Positions 10,929 to 23,612 of a stretch of DNA of 64,000 nt are shown piece after piece. The stretch is from Exophiala sp. HKRS030 (Eukaryota > Ascomycota > Eurotiomycetes > Chaetothyriales > Herpotrichiellaceae): the NCBI GenBank assembly GCA_023897205.1, contig JAHWDD010000002.1:5456001-5520000 (forward strand), in the 5' to 3' direction. The number at the start of each line of letters is the position of its first letter. Within the stretch, counting starts at the first letter, position 1. The position numbers and the translations under genes are program-made. The notes below the pieces were generated by a model. It was not told the DNA's origin and ran no database searches. It worked only from the letters and a program-made list of their open reading frames with translations.

Positions 10929-11832
10929 CTATGTACTACGCTGACTATCGAATGGAGCATCCGACATGGTCATTACTGCTTTCATCTCTTCATCCTCGAA
11001 TACAGGAGGATCCCTGAATTTCCATTGATCCTTAATTAATTCAACGGCTTTACCAGTCAAGGTGTGATCTGTGCTTAACATCTGCACCACCTTGACCACA
11101 TTCTCGATAGGGACAAAGCCTTCTTGAGGAAAACGGTCCCATTCAGCCTTTGTGATCAGGTTTGTACGTACGGCACCAGGACAAATGCAGTTGGCCCTGA
11201 TACCTTCCTTAGCGAGTGTTTCGGCGATAGACCTTGTGAAGCCAACAACTCCGTGCTTAGCAGCGGCATACATCGGAAGGTAGGGCGTAGGGTATAGCCC
11301 ACCAGTTGAAGCAGTCATGACTAGTGCTCCTCCAGGATTGGCGTTTTTTCGAAAGAAATGGATAGCAAGGTAGGCTGTGGTTACTACTGCTTTAAGGTTG
11401 ATATCAAGAACAAGAGTGTCCAGCCTCGGGGGTAAACCATTCGCATCTGACTCTTGTTTCTTGTAAAAATCCACCTTTTCCACTATTCCAGCATTTGCAA
11501 AAACTGAATGGATTGTTAGGTCTATAGATTTGATTTTTCATGGTTTCTTACCCATATCAAGCCGACCAAAATCCTGGAAAACTTGTGCAAATGTACGAGC
11601 AAGTGCATCATAGTCGGCGGCATTTGTCTTGTAGAATTTTCCATTCAACTGCTGAGCTTCTTTCTTACCACTCTCCTCATTGAGGTCGACCAAAGCAACT
11701 GTCCATCCGTCCTTAGCGAATGCTTTTGCTGTAGCCAAGCCCAGTCCGGAGGCTGATGAATGTTAGTAGAATGCTCCCACTGTCGTCGTTTGTCACATTA
11801 CCTCCACCAGTGATTAGTGCAACTTTAGACAT
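10929..11832 (-). CDS. Short-chain dehydrogenase/reductase (first gene of the catabolic block)
   Basis: NAD(P)-dependent alcohol/ketone oxidoreductase. Three exons: 11832-11802, 11752-11552, 11503-10929; introns of 49 and 48 nt; 268 aa. Splicing rebuilds the cofactor motif across the first junction (VALITGGASGLGLATA) and FANAG across the second. The catalytic Ser (TASTGG) and Tyr-x3-Lys (YAAAKHG) are present. The family resemblance is to 15-hydroxyprostaglandin-dehydrogenase-like fungal SDRs. It is divergent from the Zn2Cys6 gene at 12526, sharing about 690 bp of promoter with a CGG-type repeat at 12093. Substrate unknown; a secondary alcohol of the block's pathway is inferred. Confidence 0.92.
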
Positions 11833-12092
11833 TTCGTGCGTTTGACTGCTCGAATGCCTGATGCCTACCTTGAACGAGCTCTTTACATCTTCTGAATACG
11901 AGAACTCTCTCTGATATCCCCACACTCATCTCGAGATTCTCCTCATTTGTGACCAATATAGGAATGGCCCCGGATACTGTCTCCTCGAATCAGAGGGAGA
12001 AGGGCGTCAATCCCCGATCCTCGAGTCAGACATCCGTCGAATGCCAAGGGGAATGAATAATGTCGGCTTTTCCGGACTATTTCGCTTCGCCT

Positions 12093-12103
12093 CGGAAATT
12101 CGG
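12093..12103. promoter_or_regulatory. CGG-N5-CGG candidate Zn2Cys6 site
   Basis: CGGAAATTCGG, directly followed by AAATCC, in the divergent promoter of the first SDR and the Zn2Cys6 gene. Zn2Cys6 proteins typically bind paired CGG triplets. Near-identical inverted versions occur at 15771 and 32320. Function inferred only. Confidence 0.35.
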
Positions 12104-12525
12104 AAATCCTGACGCATATTCCACCTAGTCAAGAACGTCGTCCTAAAGCTCGATTCTGAAAATGGACCGAGACGTGGAGATGTGGAGCCACGGAATCGGC
12201 CTCTGGCTCATTCAATTGTTGGGGATGGGAGTCGCTGTCTTGACTTTGGGCCAATGAATGCCAGATCACCCCAGATTACTCTTATGTTGTCCGATTGGAA
12301 CGATCTTCCGCGAATTTCGACCGTCTTTGCTGGCTTGGGAATGAGGGTCGCGCTCTCCGTCATTTCCATCCAAGCATGTTCACTAGAGGTCCCGGCGTCT
12401 TTGCTACAAGCGAATGCGGCCCGAAACCCCGAGGTCTCTCTATACGTTATGCTCAAACGCTCAACATCAAGATATAGGACTTCGCGTATGTTATTGTCTT
12501 GATTGTCTACACAACTGGAGCCAAA

Positions 12526-14580
12526 ATGATGCCTACCAAATGGAAACGGTCTACGCGGGCTTGCATTACCTGTCGGACGCGCAAAGTGAGATGTGATCTT
12601 GAAACCTATGGTTCACCATGTTCGAACTGTCGCTTCAACAATATTACATGCCATCCTGCAGAGAATAACCGGCGCAAGTAAGTGCTAGAGCATTAGGCGC
12701 GGTGCTTGACACTTGTTCTGATAAACCACAGGAAGCAGCCCAAGGATCACTGTAAACAATGTACTGGCAACCTGACGCATAACCACGACTCCGTGAAATT
12801 TGTCGCTTGTTCTCCATCGCTCCGTTCAGAATCCGACGACGAGAACAATCGGCCAGAACCTGAAGCGAAAGGTATCCCTACGCCAGTGTCAATAGATGAA
12901 TCCGATGCCATCTTGCGGACTAAATCTATATGGCCTTGTCTGAAGACTGTAAATATCCATGGTGATGACCTTGCCTATCTCAAACAAAAGACAGCCTTTG
13001 CCGTTCCCCCAAACGACCTTTTGATCGAACTTTTGACCAGCTATTGCAATTGGATTCATCCTCAACTACCGGTTCTCGACCTCCACTCCACTCTGAACGC
13101 CATTTTCCGCCATAACGGGACCGAGATCAGCCCCTTGCTCTTCCAGTCCATTCTCTACGCTGGGACTGCTCATGTAGATGAGAAAAGTTTTCAGCGCCAT
13201 GGATATGCCTCAAGGAGTGAAGCTCAAGATGCATTCCTCTCACGAGCCAAGGCAAGTGTGGTCCAAGATGAGTCAACTAAAGCTGACGAGACCTAGCTGC
13301 TCCACGATCTGGACACAGAGCAAGATCTCTTGACATTGTCGCAGGCGACTCTTCTGTTGTCTGTAAACCATCGATGCTCGAAGACGAGTGCAATTTGGCT
13401 CGCACACTGCCATTTGACCGCACAGCGACTCGGTCTCGACAACCCAGCCGTCTACAGTATCGTATCTAACCCGAGAATCAAAGCTTTCAAAAGACTCTAT
13501 TGGTCTTTGTTCCTTCGGGACAGCACCTTAAGGTTGGAATTAGGCACCCCACAGCGTTTCCAAAACGTCGTACGTAGCATCCCGCCTATGACAGTGGATT
13601 GTTTCAACATTGCTGCATTTCAACCCCACATAGTCGAGGCTTTACCCAACGCAAGCATTGTGAGCGACATAAGCATCCACCATAAGCTCGTGTTTATGGC
13701 GGTGCGTCGAACAGAATTAGCAAACCACTTGCGCGACATTCTTGTGCTTGGATATCAAGCAACTGATATGCAGCAACATGTCGAAGGTACTAAAAGTCCC
13801 ACCATGCAGCGCATGTCCATTCAGTTTGAACAAAACCTTCGAAGTTGGCTATCCAATCTCAATCAGGACACTCAATTTAGCCCAAGAACAGATCCCCATA
13901 TCCTAGCATACCATTCAGGTATACTCTCAATGCTCTATCTAAGCGCCTCGAATGCGCTACTTCAACATCATTTGGCAGGCACAAAATCTGATTTCGTCGA
14001 TCTCGCCGTCCGTACTCAGATGGAGAAGGACACTAAGAGAATATTGGATATTGCAAAAACATTATACCAGTCAGGAGAAGTATGTTTTCCTCCAACTCTA
14101 GGCATGGGCTTTGTCTACAATGCAATCAGTCGTTACATTGGCCTAGCAGAGTGGAGAAGGGCACACTTTGCGGCTCCTTTGGTCCTTGACCCGGCGATAA
14201 AATGCCTGTGTGCACTGATTAAATCCACCGCGCGTGGCGCTGCTGTCGCTGTGGCATTGAGTCATCTTGAGAACAGAGTCAAAGCTCTGGACATCCCTGT
14301 GCAATCTCCTAACATCGACGAAGACGAACTGATGGCTCAGCCAACTACTTCCAACATCACCGGACTTACTATGCCTGCATTTTCAATATACCACAATGAA
14401 GAGGACATTATCGAAGACCAAGATGGCATTGACGATAACCATGAAGGACTGATGCCAATCGATGACATGTTTGAAATTGAAACTCAGTCACTTTGTGGAT
14501 CTCCTCAGTCCGGATCTGGCGGCTGCGATGAAATTGAAGAACCGGTCCAATCAACATTTGGGATCATGATACCAGTATGA
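12526..14580 (+). CDS. Zn2Cys6 transcription factor with fungal-specific regulatory domain
   Basis: Three exons, 12526-12677, 12732-13251, 13297-14580; 651 aa. The binuclear cluster is near the N-terminus, CITCRTRKVRC...CSNCRFNNITC, with C-x2-C-x6-C-x8-C-x2-C-x6-C spacing, and is preceded by basic residues. The middle homology region begins near LLIELLTSYCNWIHPQLP (about 145) and runs through the third exon; it resembles the cutinase-regulator (CTF1-beta-like) group. The second intron starts GCAAGT rather than GTAAGT but gives the right frame (SRAK joined to LLHDLDTEQ) with a CTGAC branch site. The C-terminal ~100 residues are acidic, a likely activation region. Likely pathway-specific regulator of the block; target genes not proven. 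Confidence 0.9.
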
Positions 14581-14805
14581 AGAAGCCGTGGAGTTTTGTA
14601 TGATAGTAAATGAGCTTTATGAGAATCCTTGTCCTTCGAGAGCCTATGGCCAAGCAGGAGATTCGTGAGGACGCTAATTAGTTTAAGGCCACCTGTGCAA
14701 CAAAGCATATGTAGACGAGCCAGAAATCTCAGAAATTATGCTGAGTATTGCCAAATGCTCTGAGGAGTCTGAAACCGGCTCGCGTTTGCTTCACAACAAC
14801 ATTCC

Positions 14806-15560
14806 CTACGAATCCGTCCGCATTCTTTTTATCGGCAAATTCATGCTATCCAAATTGATTAGCATGGCTTGGCCCAGTTCCTGCTTCTGAGTACTTTCAC
14901 TTACCAGAGCCAAAAATCGAGGGGGTGAAGGCAGATGATTATCCTCCTGGGCGTCTCTGTTGTGTCTTCCAAAGTTAAGACTGTACACCCTTACCCTTGT
15001 CGCACCTTGTTTGTTATGCTCTAGGTACCAGCGACTGACCTCCGCATCGGCGGCATCGCTCAATTCGACTGGTGCGTCGAATTGCACAGTTGTCACAAAT
15101 GGCTCCGGTTCTATTGGCAGGAATCAGTCCTTTTCAATTCCGCGTAGCCTGCGATGGAGACAGTCCCTAGGACGAGGGCCAACATACCAGCCGATTCAGC
15201 TATATCGTATTTTTCTACATTGCCATAGTACCTGGTGTCGAAATCCGCGAGGTCGAAAATACATCTGGACTCGGTTTTCACAAGATCACTATGCACCGGG
15301 ATAGACTTGAATTCGGTCGATTCTAGGAACGCGACATCCCTCAGCGGGTACAGAGCGAGATACGGCCGGTCGACGATGACCTTTTCGCCTGCATCACCTG
15401 CTGTCGTGTGGTAGCGATATGCGGATTTGATCCCAGATGTCTTGAAAATATCTGGAATATGCTCCTCTTCGTACCAGTGGGTGAACAGCTCTGGCGATAG
15501 GAGATCTGAATTCGTGATTTTGGAATTGACATATAGCAGGCCGGGCTGTTCTTCTCCCAT
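14806..15560 (-). CDS. EthD-like / dimeric alpha-beta-barrel protein, two-domain
   Basis: Two exons, 15560-15188 and 15110-14806, 77-nt intron, 225 aa. The ATG at 15560 is used; the frame above it opens only from a TTG. The N-terminal half has LLYVNSKI and LFTHWYEEEHIPDIFKTSG, the beta-strand plus helix of dimeric alpha-beta-barrel (EthD-like) domains; the C-terminal half repeats the pattern more loosely (VSRWYLEHNKQGATRVRVY). Such small proteins often accompany oxidative catabolic or polyketide clusters, and their exact chemistry is usually unknown. It is divergent from the PRISE-type reductase at 15980, sharing ~420 bp with a CGG palindrome at 15771. Domain call moderate. Confidence 0.75.
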
Positions 15561-15770
15561 TTTCAAAGTGCTCTGATGGTGGTGTCTCTTTCGGCGAGTT
15601 TGTGAATCGAAGCGCGGGTTCTGCGATCTGTGGTTGAGAAGCTAGAGCCACTATGAACGATGTACCTTTTACTCCGCAAATGCAATCCGTTGTCTCGAAA
15701 GGCTTATATTCCCCAGATTAATTGCCACATGGGGCTGAAATGTGCCCTCAGATCGTATGGGGCACCAAGG

Positions 15771-15781
15771 CGGAAATTCCG
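15771..15781. promoter_or_regulatory. CGG-N5-CCG palindrome, candidate Zn2Cys6 site
   Basis: CGGAAATTCCG, a perfect 11-bp palindrome in the divergent promoter of the EthD-like gene and the first PRISE-type reductase. Inverted CGG triplets are classic Zn2Cys6 targets. Binding is inferred. Confidence 0.45.
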
Positions 15782-15979
15782 GGCAACGGCTAACATGTTC
15801 CGGGGACAAGGTGGAGATGCTGCACGACTACGGAGTAGGCCCTGGAAGGTGGTATCGCCATTTCGCAGCGACGCGAGCCAAGGCGAGAATTTGTCGAGTA
15901 GATAAGCTACAAGTTTGAATAAAGTGTGAGGCCCTTCAAACATCATCCAACGCTGCTGAAAGTGCTCACTGTGGCCAAA

Positions 15980-17205
15980 ATGGGCAAGTCAGCTTTGGTT
16001 TTCGGGGCTAGTGGCGTATCAGGCTGGTCCTTTGTTAACGAAATCCTCAATGACTATCCAAAGCAGGGGGTGTGGGACAAAGTATATGCATTGACAAATC
16101 GGCCACTCTCTGCGAAGGACTCATTCTGGCCTACCGATGACAGACTGAGTATTGTGTCCGGCATTGATCTTCTGAAAGGGAGTCAAGACGACCTCGAAAC
16201 TGAATTGAGGCAGAAGATACCCAGTATAGAGCAGGTCACACATGTGTACTACTTAGGTATGTACCCAGCATAGTGTTGCTAAAATTTGGGATTGACATCG
16301 TTGTGACAGCGTACAAAGCAAACACAGACATGCAACAGGAATTCGAGGATGCAGTTAATATGTTCAAGCGGTCGACAACGGCAGTTGACCACTTATCACC
16401 TGCCCTGGAATTCGTGGTTCTGCAGACCGGTGCGAAAATGTACGGCTGCCATCTACTGGAGAATCACCCTTCTGACTACATGCCTGTACCGCTGGCGGAG
16501 TCGTATCCTCGCCTCAAAGACCCATACCACGACCTGCTGTTCTACCACCCTCAGCTTGACTGGATCAGCGAATACTCGAAGAACAAGAACTGGAGTTGGT
16601 GCGATACCAGACCCGATATCATAATCGGATTTGTGCCGAACCAAAACTTCTACTCCCTCGGGACGGTGCTGGGCATCTATCTGGCTTTGTACAGAGAAGT
16701 CGAAGGTGCTGGCGCAGAATGTCCGTTCCCTGGAACATCGAAAAGCTGGGTTGCGAAGAGCAACGACAGTTCAAGTGACATGATCGCCAGACAGACATTG
16801 TATTTGTCTTTGAATCTGCCAGCGACCCAGAAGGGCCAAGGCTTCAATGTCGCCGACGCTCGGAAACCGGAGTCGTGGAGCACCAAGTGGCCAGTATTGT
16901 GCAAGTACTTTGGTTTGAAGGGCACCCCTCCTTCGAAGGACGAGAACCTGGAGGTTCGAAGATATATCCAAGAGCATTTCAACACGTGGAAGGAAATGGA
17001 GGAGAAGCATGGGTTGAGAAAGGGAATTGCGAATTCGGATTTGACGTTCAAGGGGTTCGAATATTTCTTACTCACGCAATTTGACTTCGACCGGCAATAC
17101 GATATGACCAAGATGTACGCTACTGGATTTGAAGAAGAGAGAACAACGCTACAGGCTTGGGGAGGTGTCTTTGATCGGATGCGAGCAGCAAAGATCATCC
17201 CCTGA
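15980..17205 (+). CDS. PRISE-type SDR (progesterone 5-beta-reductase / iridoid-synthase-like), copy 1
   Basis: NAD(P)H-dependent reductase of the atypical SDR group that reduces activated C=C bonds of enones. Two exons, 15980-16256 and 16310-17205, 53-nt intron, 390 aa. N-terminal Rossmann motif SALVFGASGVSGW; then ALTNRPL, SGIDLL, VTHVYYLAYKANTD; the family Lys motif LQTGAKMYG; then LLFYHPQLDWI where relatives show a Tyr-Tyr pair (here Tyr-His); GFVPNQNFY; the C-terminus ends FDRMRAAKIIP. A second copy lies at 27719 and shares the RxAKIIP tail. Substrate unknown; an alpha,beta-unsaturated carbonyl made by the block's oxidases is inferred. The Tyr-to-His change may alter activity. Confidence 0.88.
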
Positions 17206-17265
17206 TAGGACGTCATAAAAAAATGGAATCATCATTTAGTCTCACACTTCATAGTACAATCTATC

Positions 17266-20012
17266 CTATCTCAACTTACTATTTCCTTTCATTTGATTCC
17301 ACAAGTCATCCAACCCTGCCATCGTGCGAGCCGCGGAGCCGTCTTGCTGACGATTATTCCCGTTAGACGACGATGAATTGAACGGTCTATCCTTTCCGTT
17401 CTCTGTCGGCTTCGCCGGAAATGTTGTTGCAGGGGTGGCAGTGGGTGTGGGTAAAAGAGCAAAGTCATCATGATTTCCTGTCAATGTTGAAAAGTCTGTG
17501 CGGTCATTCCCGAGTAATGTGAGGAAATCCAGGTTACTGTTTGCGGTCAGGTCATCTTGTAATCGATCATTGGACGAGCGTAAAAAGTTGGATTGAAACA
17601 TGTATGGATTACTGGGAGGCGGTGAAACGGCTGGCGTTTCTGCGCCCATCCATGCGGACCGATGTGGTGTCGATATGGAGTGGAATTGCGGTCGATTGGA
17701 ATTGGTGAACATTGGATAGTCAAGCGCTGATGTGTCCGTAGTTAGGGTCGGCCATGCGCCTTCAATGTTAACAGGTTCGGCGCGAGGTGTCACGACAACG
17801 AACCCTTCCATGGATGATGTGGTAGGCATCCTTGCGTCGGTGGTGTCCCTGGCGCTATCTAGTATTGGTTGTTCCAATTCATTTATTGAAGTTGTCGGTA
17901 GCTGAGGAGCTGGAACGTAACTTTGGGACATGCTGCGAGGCGGGCTGTTCCTGAATGACTGATGTCTCTTGCTAGGAATAAATCGCTCCTGCTCGTCATC
18001 GTTTGAGCTCTCCCTGCGTGCTGGAATCACCTTTTTCTGTCGCTGTTGCGGCAACGTAGTCCTCAATTCGAGGATCACAGCTTGGAGAACTGCCGACATG
18101 AGTTCGGCTGGTTGGAATGTTTCCGACATGTCTTGAAGGGCGGCAGCCAGGCACTCCAGATAGTGCATGTTTGCGTCCCGTGACGAAGAATCCTTCAAGG
18201 ACGCAAGGGCTGCGATGAGTGCGATCGCTGCTGTTCCGGCATGTTGCATGCCAGTGACGAAGATATGTCGTGTGTCAAATCTCTGACGATGTTGCCAGAA
18301 TATTCGCGCCACTCGCACAGCGTGCTGTGTGCAGATCGATCGTGACATTGAGGACATATGCATGTTCGGATGAGGAGTATAGTCCTCCATGTTTCCGTCA
18401 GTCGCTGGCTGGATCTCGTCATAACGTGCGAAAGGGCGATGGAGGAGGATCATGGCCACATGATATTGTTGATGAAGGAGGAAGAATGGGAATGGCGCCG
18501 ATTGAACGTTCTGTGGTGTCCATTGCAAGTTCTTCGGTAATCGAGTATACCAGATTTCTAGTTCTCGGTTGAGATTGGCCATGCGGACGAAAACATGATG
18601 GTTGGGATTGACGTGATCATCAAGCCGTGATGCTTGGTCCATGATCTCCGTAATCTTGCCAGCAACCTCCATCAAGTCAATAAGTGATTCATAGATCTGT
18701 GTCTCAAGGCTTTTCTCTGGACCCGCGGGTAGACATTTACCCAGGCGTTCGAGCTGCTGGGATAGGTTATAAGTCTCTAGGTCTGATGTCTTGATATTGG
18801 TTGGTCGACCGAGAAACAACGCCCAGTACTTGTCATAAATGACACAAGCCAGTAGAGTCATTCTCCCAATCTCGAGATCTCGCTCGGAGAGGCCAGTATT
18901 GCTTCTGTCGAGGTGCAGGCCAATATCAAAGCACAGTCTATTAGCCATGCCGGCATATAGCCACCCGACGTTGTCTCTTCCTACACCACACTCAAGATCT
19001 CCTAGCAAGAGTAGCGCTGGAATTGATGTCGTTCCTCCAGGCTGCTCGATCTCGTAGTCGAGCATGAACTTGGCTTCCTTATGAATTGTGCTCTCTTTGT
19101 TCCCGATCGAGATCCTCATGATGTCACTACGCGTTTTATCCGCGTATCGAAATCCCATGGCAAGGATACACACATGAAGAAAACCTGAGTAGAATGGTCC
19201 TCCATGCTCGCGCCCATGTTCAAATGCTGCTTGATGGATCACGTGAATGACCGTATTATAGTATTGCCAGAAAAGATTCATCAGGTAATCTTGGGTTTCC
19301 TTAGAGATGCTGTTGATCAGGCGTTGCGTCCGTCGCTGTTGTTCTAAAGCTTGTCGATGCATTTGTTCGTTCTGGTGGACGTCCGAGTGGACATGACAGT
19401 TTGCGATCGGGCCGAAATATCGCAAGCGACCACTAAGTTGATCGAAGCTCAGATGGCCTCGATTAGACAAGAGTTTGCTGACCATGCTTTCATTCTCGTG
19501 ACTGGAGAGGTTGCTCGGTGGTGAGTAACCGTCTGTCGCGTCGGAGTCTGTGATGACAGCTTCGTGATGATGCTCGGGTAATTCCATAAGCTTTGGATCG
19601 ATTTCGGGTTGTAAAGTGCTTGATATCAAGACTGGACTTTGGGAGACGTTTCGTGTGGACGGAACTTGGGGGTTTGAGCTCTGTGCCTGGTCCTTATCCT
19701 TGAGAGCACTCTCGAGTGCGGCGATCCTCTCGTTCAAACTATTGATGTATGCGCGAGAGTTGGGTCTACAAAGATTAATGGTTTGATCGACATGGAGGTC
19801 ATCATCACATACTTTCTTCTTTCATCGTCAAAATTGATCACGCATTCGCCACCATTTGAGTGGCATTGTGTACACTGCGATTGACCTGGGAATATGACAC
19901 ATCTTGTTCTACGTTCGCGACAAGCCGTACAAGCGACGGAGGCTCGATGTCTGGGCTTTTGCGATTTGTCATTCGCTGATGGCAACATATTCGCCTGTGC
20001 CATCGTGGTCAT
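17266..20012 (-). CDS. Zn2Cys6 transcription factor, NirA-like architecture
   Basis: Two exons, 20012-19813 and 19765-17266, 47-nt intron, 899 aa. The cluster C-x2-C-x6-C-x8-C-x2-C-x6-C lies at about residues 28-57 (VACTACRERRTRC...CTQCHSNGGEC). The splice joins the cluster to a basic linker and a short coiled coil (YINSLNERIAALESALKDK), the usual dimerisation element. Next comes LSGRLRYFGPIANCH, the start of the regulatory domain common to NirA-like fungal factors; the fungal trans domain proper spans about 180-450. The C-terminal third is Ser/Thr/Pro/Gln-rich. It is tail-to-tail with the first PRISE gene, and its promoter faces the aldehyde dehydrogenase. Probably the second regulator of the block. 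Confidence 0.92.
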
Positions 20013-20874
20013 GGTGGATGATAATTGGCCAAGATAGGCGCAACGACTTCAAGGCAGGCTATCAAAGAATCCACTTGAATACGTTGAAATGCGCGATCAC
20101 ATCTCACGTCTCAAGGCTGAGAGATTGCAAATTGAGTGCCAAATGGAGTTCCGATGTGTAGGAAAAAGAATGCAGTGTTTAGGCAGAGGTTGGGAAGTGT
20201 GTTCAGAGCTTCGCTCTCAAAGAAACCTGGCCGACAAGAATGGCACTACGACAGGGAGGGGAAGCCAAGTGAGCCTTTTCAGAGTCAGGGACGCAGTGTG
20301 GTGAATGGACCCTGAATTGTGAACCAAACACGACCGATAAAGCATACGAATCTTGGGAGACTGGAGAATACATCCTTGTAAGTGGCTATGACACTCTGCG
20401 GGGCCCCATTGGAGACTTTCCTCTAAATCGTCTTGCCCCATGGTGTAACCTTATTGGGGCTTCAGCTAAGGAATCTCCCGGCTTTCTGGTCTGGAGTTTG
20501 GGGAAGAGGAAGGTCACCAGGTTCAGAAAAAGAGTCTGATCCAGTGGCTGCCGGTCCTTTTAGTTGAGTTCTCGATCCACAAGGGAGGCCTGCCGAAAGT
20601 CCGTTAGCCCTGTCATTGATTCTCTGGAGGTTTCTGCCACAGTTATCGTTTGGGAGAGATCCACCTCTCATGGCCTGGAATCAGATCCGGAAAACCTTAA
20701 CCGGCCCACTGATTCACTGCGTGATCAGCAGCAGTGTACTTGGCAGTATCCTGAGTGATGGATGCCACGGATGCTCAATGATTGCTGTCAGGCGTGGACT
20801 CTATATCATTGCTCAGAGTATACCTGAGTAGAATTCATATTAGTTAGCAAGACAAGATAGACACCACCGCTAAG
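20013..20874. other. Divergent promoter, second regulator / aldehyde dehydrogenase
   Basis: About 860 bp between two divergent starts. It contains TCCGGAAAACCTTAACCGG near 20688, a CGG/CCG-bearing imperfect palindrome, but no match to the CGGARATTCCG type seen elsewhere in the block. No gene found. Confidence 0.4.
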
Positions 20875-22416
20875 ATGGGAGCAACTAACGGCATCAGCAA
20901 CGGAACAAGTTTCACGTTCTCCGGGAAGAACCTGCCGAAGCAAATATTCATCAACAACGAGTATGTAGACTCGAAAGGAAGCAAGAAATTGTCTGTCTAC
21001 AATCCCAAGGACAACAGCCTCGTTGCCGACGATGTCCCAGTATCTGACCAAGCCGACGTTGATGCAGCCGTTGATGCGGCGGAGAAGGCCTTTCCTAAGT
21101 GGCGCAAATTCAGCGCCAATGCTCGTCGCGACATTCTAATCAAGTTTGCTGCACTTTTGGAACAACATGTGGAGGCTTTAGCAGAGCTTACCAGAGTTAC
21201 TCTTGGGGCGCCCTATGGAGCATTCGGAAAATTCGAGGTTGCTCTAGCTGCAGAGGTAATGCAAATCAGTCCGCTCCCTCAACCCAGAAAACTAACATCG
21301 TAGGCCTTCAAATATAATGCTGGCTGGATCGACAAATTTGTCGGCGAGGCTGTGCCTCAAGAGAATGGTTTTATGCAGATTACTCGAAACGAGCCACTAG
21401 GCGTCACAGCTGGTATTGTACCCTGGAACGGACCACTGGGTACAGTCGGCCTCAAAGCTGCTCCCGCATTGGCCACTGGGAACTGTTTTATCTTGAAGCC
21501 GTCTGAGAAAACACCTTTCGCGGCTCTTGCTCTTGGGCCACTGATCAAGGAGGCCGGGTTTCCTCCAGGCGTTTTCCAAGTCCTTTCCGGTGACGGAAGC
21601 ACAGGAGCATTGATTGCAAGTCATATGAGAGTTCGCAAAGTGAGTTTTACTGGTTCAATCCCTACTGGTAAGAAAATCCAAGAGATGGCATCAAAATCAA
21701 ATCTGAAGCGAGTCACTCTTGAGTTGGGTGGTAAATCTCCAGCAGCAATTTTTGACGACGCCAACTTGGAAAATGCAGTCACCTGGGCCGTAAATGCGCT
21801 TGCCACGAATACTGGACAGGTTTGCTTTGCCGCCACTCGATTATATGTCCAGGAGGGTATCTACGATAAGTTTGCGCAGAAATATAAGGCCGCGTTGGAG
21901 GAGCGAGCGAAATCCATAGGCGATCCTGAGAAAGAAGGCACCCTGATGGGACCCCTTGTGGATGAAGCACAGTTTAATCGGGTCAGTGGTTTCATTGAAC
22001 GTGGCGCAACACAAGGGAAGCTCCTTACTGGCGGAAACCGTGTAGGAGAGAAAGGGTTTTACATTGAGCCGACTGTTTTTGAGGATGTTTCCTCTGATAA
22101 GGAGATCTTCTCCCAAGAAATCTTCGGCCCTGTCTCGATCCTCAACAAGTTCAAGACAGAGGAAGAAGTCATCGAAAAGGCGAATAGCACAGAATATGGC
22201 CTGATGGCTGGTGTTTTCACTCAAGACATCAACAAAGCCTTGAGAGTGGCTAGTGAATTCGATTCTGGTATGGTGGGTATCAATTGTGTCAGCTTGACAT
22301 TCCTGACTGCTCCTTTTGGAGGAAGCAAGCAAAGTGGACTGGGTCGCGAATGTGGAAAGGGAGCTCTTCAAGCTTTCACTGAGCCCAAAACTATCATGAT
22401 AAACTTGACGTATTAG
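20875..22416 (+). CDS. Aldehyde dehydrogenase (NAD(P)+)
   Basis: Oxidises an aldehyde to the acid. Two exons, 20875-21255 and 21304-22416, 48-nt intron, 497 aa, the normal size for the superfamily. Cofactor motif IVPWNGPLG and KPSEKTP; FTGSIPTG; catalytic Glu267 in LELGGKSP and nucleophile Cys301 in GQVCFAATR; ENF-type segment FGPVSILNKF; C-terminus intact. Residue numbers are from hand counting. It is tail-to-tail with the zinc alcohol dehydrogenase at 22526 (109 bp apart), so together they could take a primary alcohol to an acid before CoA activation. No peroxisomal signal at the C-terminus (NLTY); cytosol expected. Confidence 0.96.
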
Positions 22417-22525
22417 ATAGACACAATAACTATCATTGGGCTGAAAGTGCTCGAAGTCAATAAATGGAATAAAAAGGATGGAACTTAGATATCACATGTT
22501 CTGAGACCTCAAATGATACAATGTT

Positions 22526-23612
22526 CTAAAACGTCACCGCCATCCTCTTTGTTGCTGTACCAGCTCGCATCTCCTTGATCATGTCATCAAGTTCTTCTAG
22601 CTTTCTGAGTTCGACTTCAGGCGCGATGTTGTGCTTGGCCGAGAAATCAACCGCCTTCTTCATTCTTTGAGGTATGCTGGTGCTTTCGCTTTTGATTTTG
22701 TACCTTCCAAGCGCCATGTCCATTGTGGAAACTTGAAGATCTTTCTGGGCCAGGCCAATGATCATCATAGTTCCGCCGACCCTGATGATATTTGGTGCGT
22801 TGGTGTATGCAATCTGAGCGTTGCTGAAGACTGCGGCTGCGTGGACACCTCCTTTTGTCAAGTCCTTGATTTTTTGAACATAGTCAGGATCTTCTTTAGA
22901 ATTAAAGACCGCATCTGCTCCCTGAGCTTTACAGACGTCCAGTGTTGCGTTGTTGATGTCAATCGCAACAACGTTGTAACCCATAGCTTTAGCATATTGC
23001 GTTGCGATTTGTCCAAGCCCACCCGCTCCAATAACACCAAACCATTGGCCAGGCTTCAAATCGCAGGAATCAACAGCATGGAATGCTTTTGACTTGTTAG
23101 ATAAGAACCTAGCAGCGTCGTATGGGCAACTCACAGGTAATCCCAGCACAGAAGAAAACGCAGCTTGTTTTAAGGCTCCATTTTTCTGGTAGCTGAATCG
23201 CATTTCGATAGTCAACCACTGCATACTCGGCGAAGAACCCAGGTTGAGTAAAACCCTGGATCTCAGGCTGACCATTTTGGCATTGCAGATTATGTACCAT
23301 ACAGCCTTCACATTCAAAGCAACATCCTATGATGTATAGAAAGCCGATTGCATCTCCATTCTTGAATCCCTGGCCTTCGGCTGAAGGGTGTAGTTTTTCA
23401 ATGATACCAACACCCTCGTGGCCGGGTGTGAAAGGTTCTTCGAGTCCAGGTCGTTCAATGGAAATGATATCGGAGTGACACAAGGACGCCGATGTGATCT
23501 TGACAAGGATCTGATTCTCGCCAGGCTCGGGAATCGGAACTTCGTTTATAACGATCTTATTCTGTTTGGGATCCCACTGACCTGCCTTCATTGTTTTACC
23601 GATTGAGCCCAT
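22526..23612 (-). CDS. Zinc-dependent alcohol dehydrogenase (MDR family)
   Basis: Two exons, 23612-23135 and 23085-22526, 49-nt intron, 345 aa. Splicing joins FFCAGIT to SFHAVDSCDLKPGQW, restoring the conserved segment before the nucleotide fold; reading through gives a stop. Catalytic zinc ligands: Cys45 (SLCHSD) and His65-Glu66 (GHEGVG). Structural-zinc loop with four Cys at about 98-111 (CFECEGCMVHNLQC). Rossmann motif GVIGAGGLGQIA. Resembles the yeast Adh1 / fungal alcohol dehydrogenase group. Next to the aldehyde dehydrogenase, so alcohol-to-aldehyde (or ketone) conversion in the same route is likely. Starts MGSIGKTM; two other block genes also start MGSI. Confidence 0.95.
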
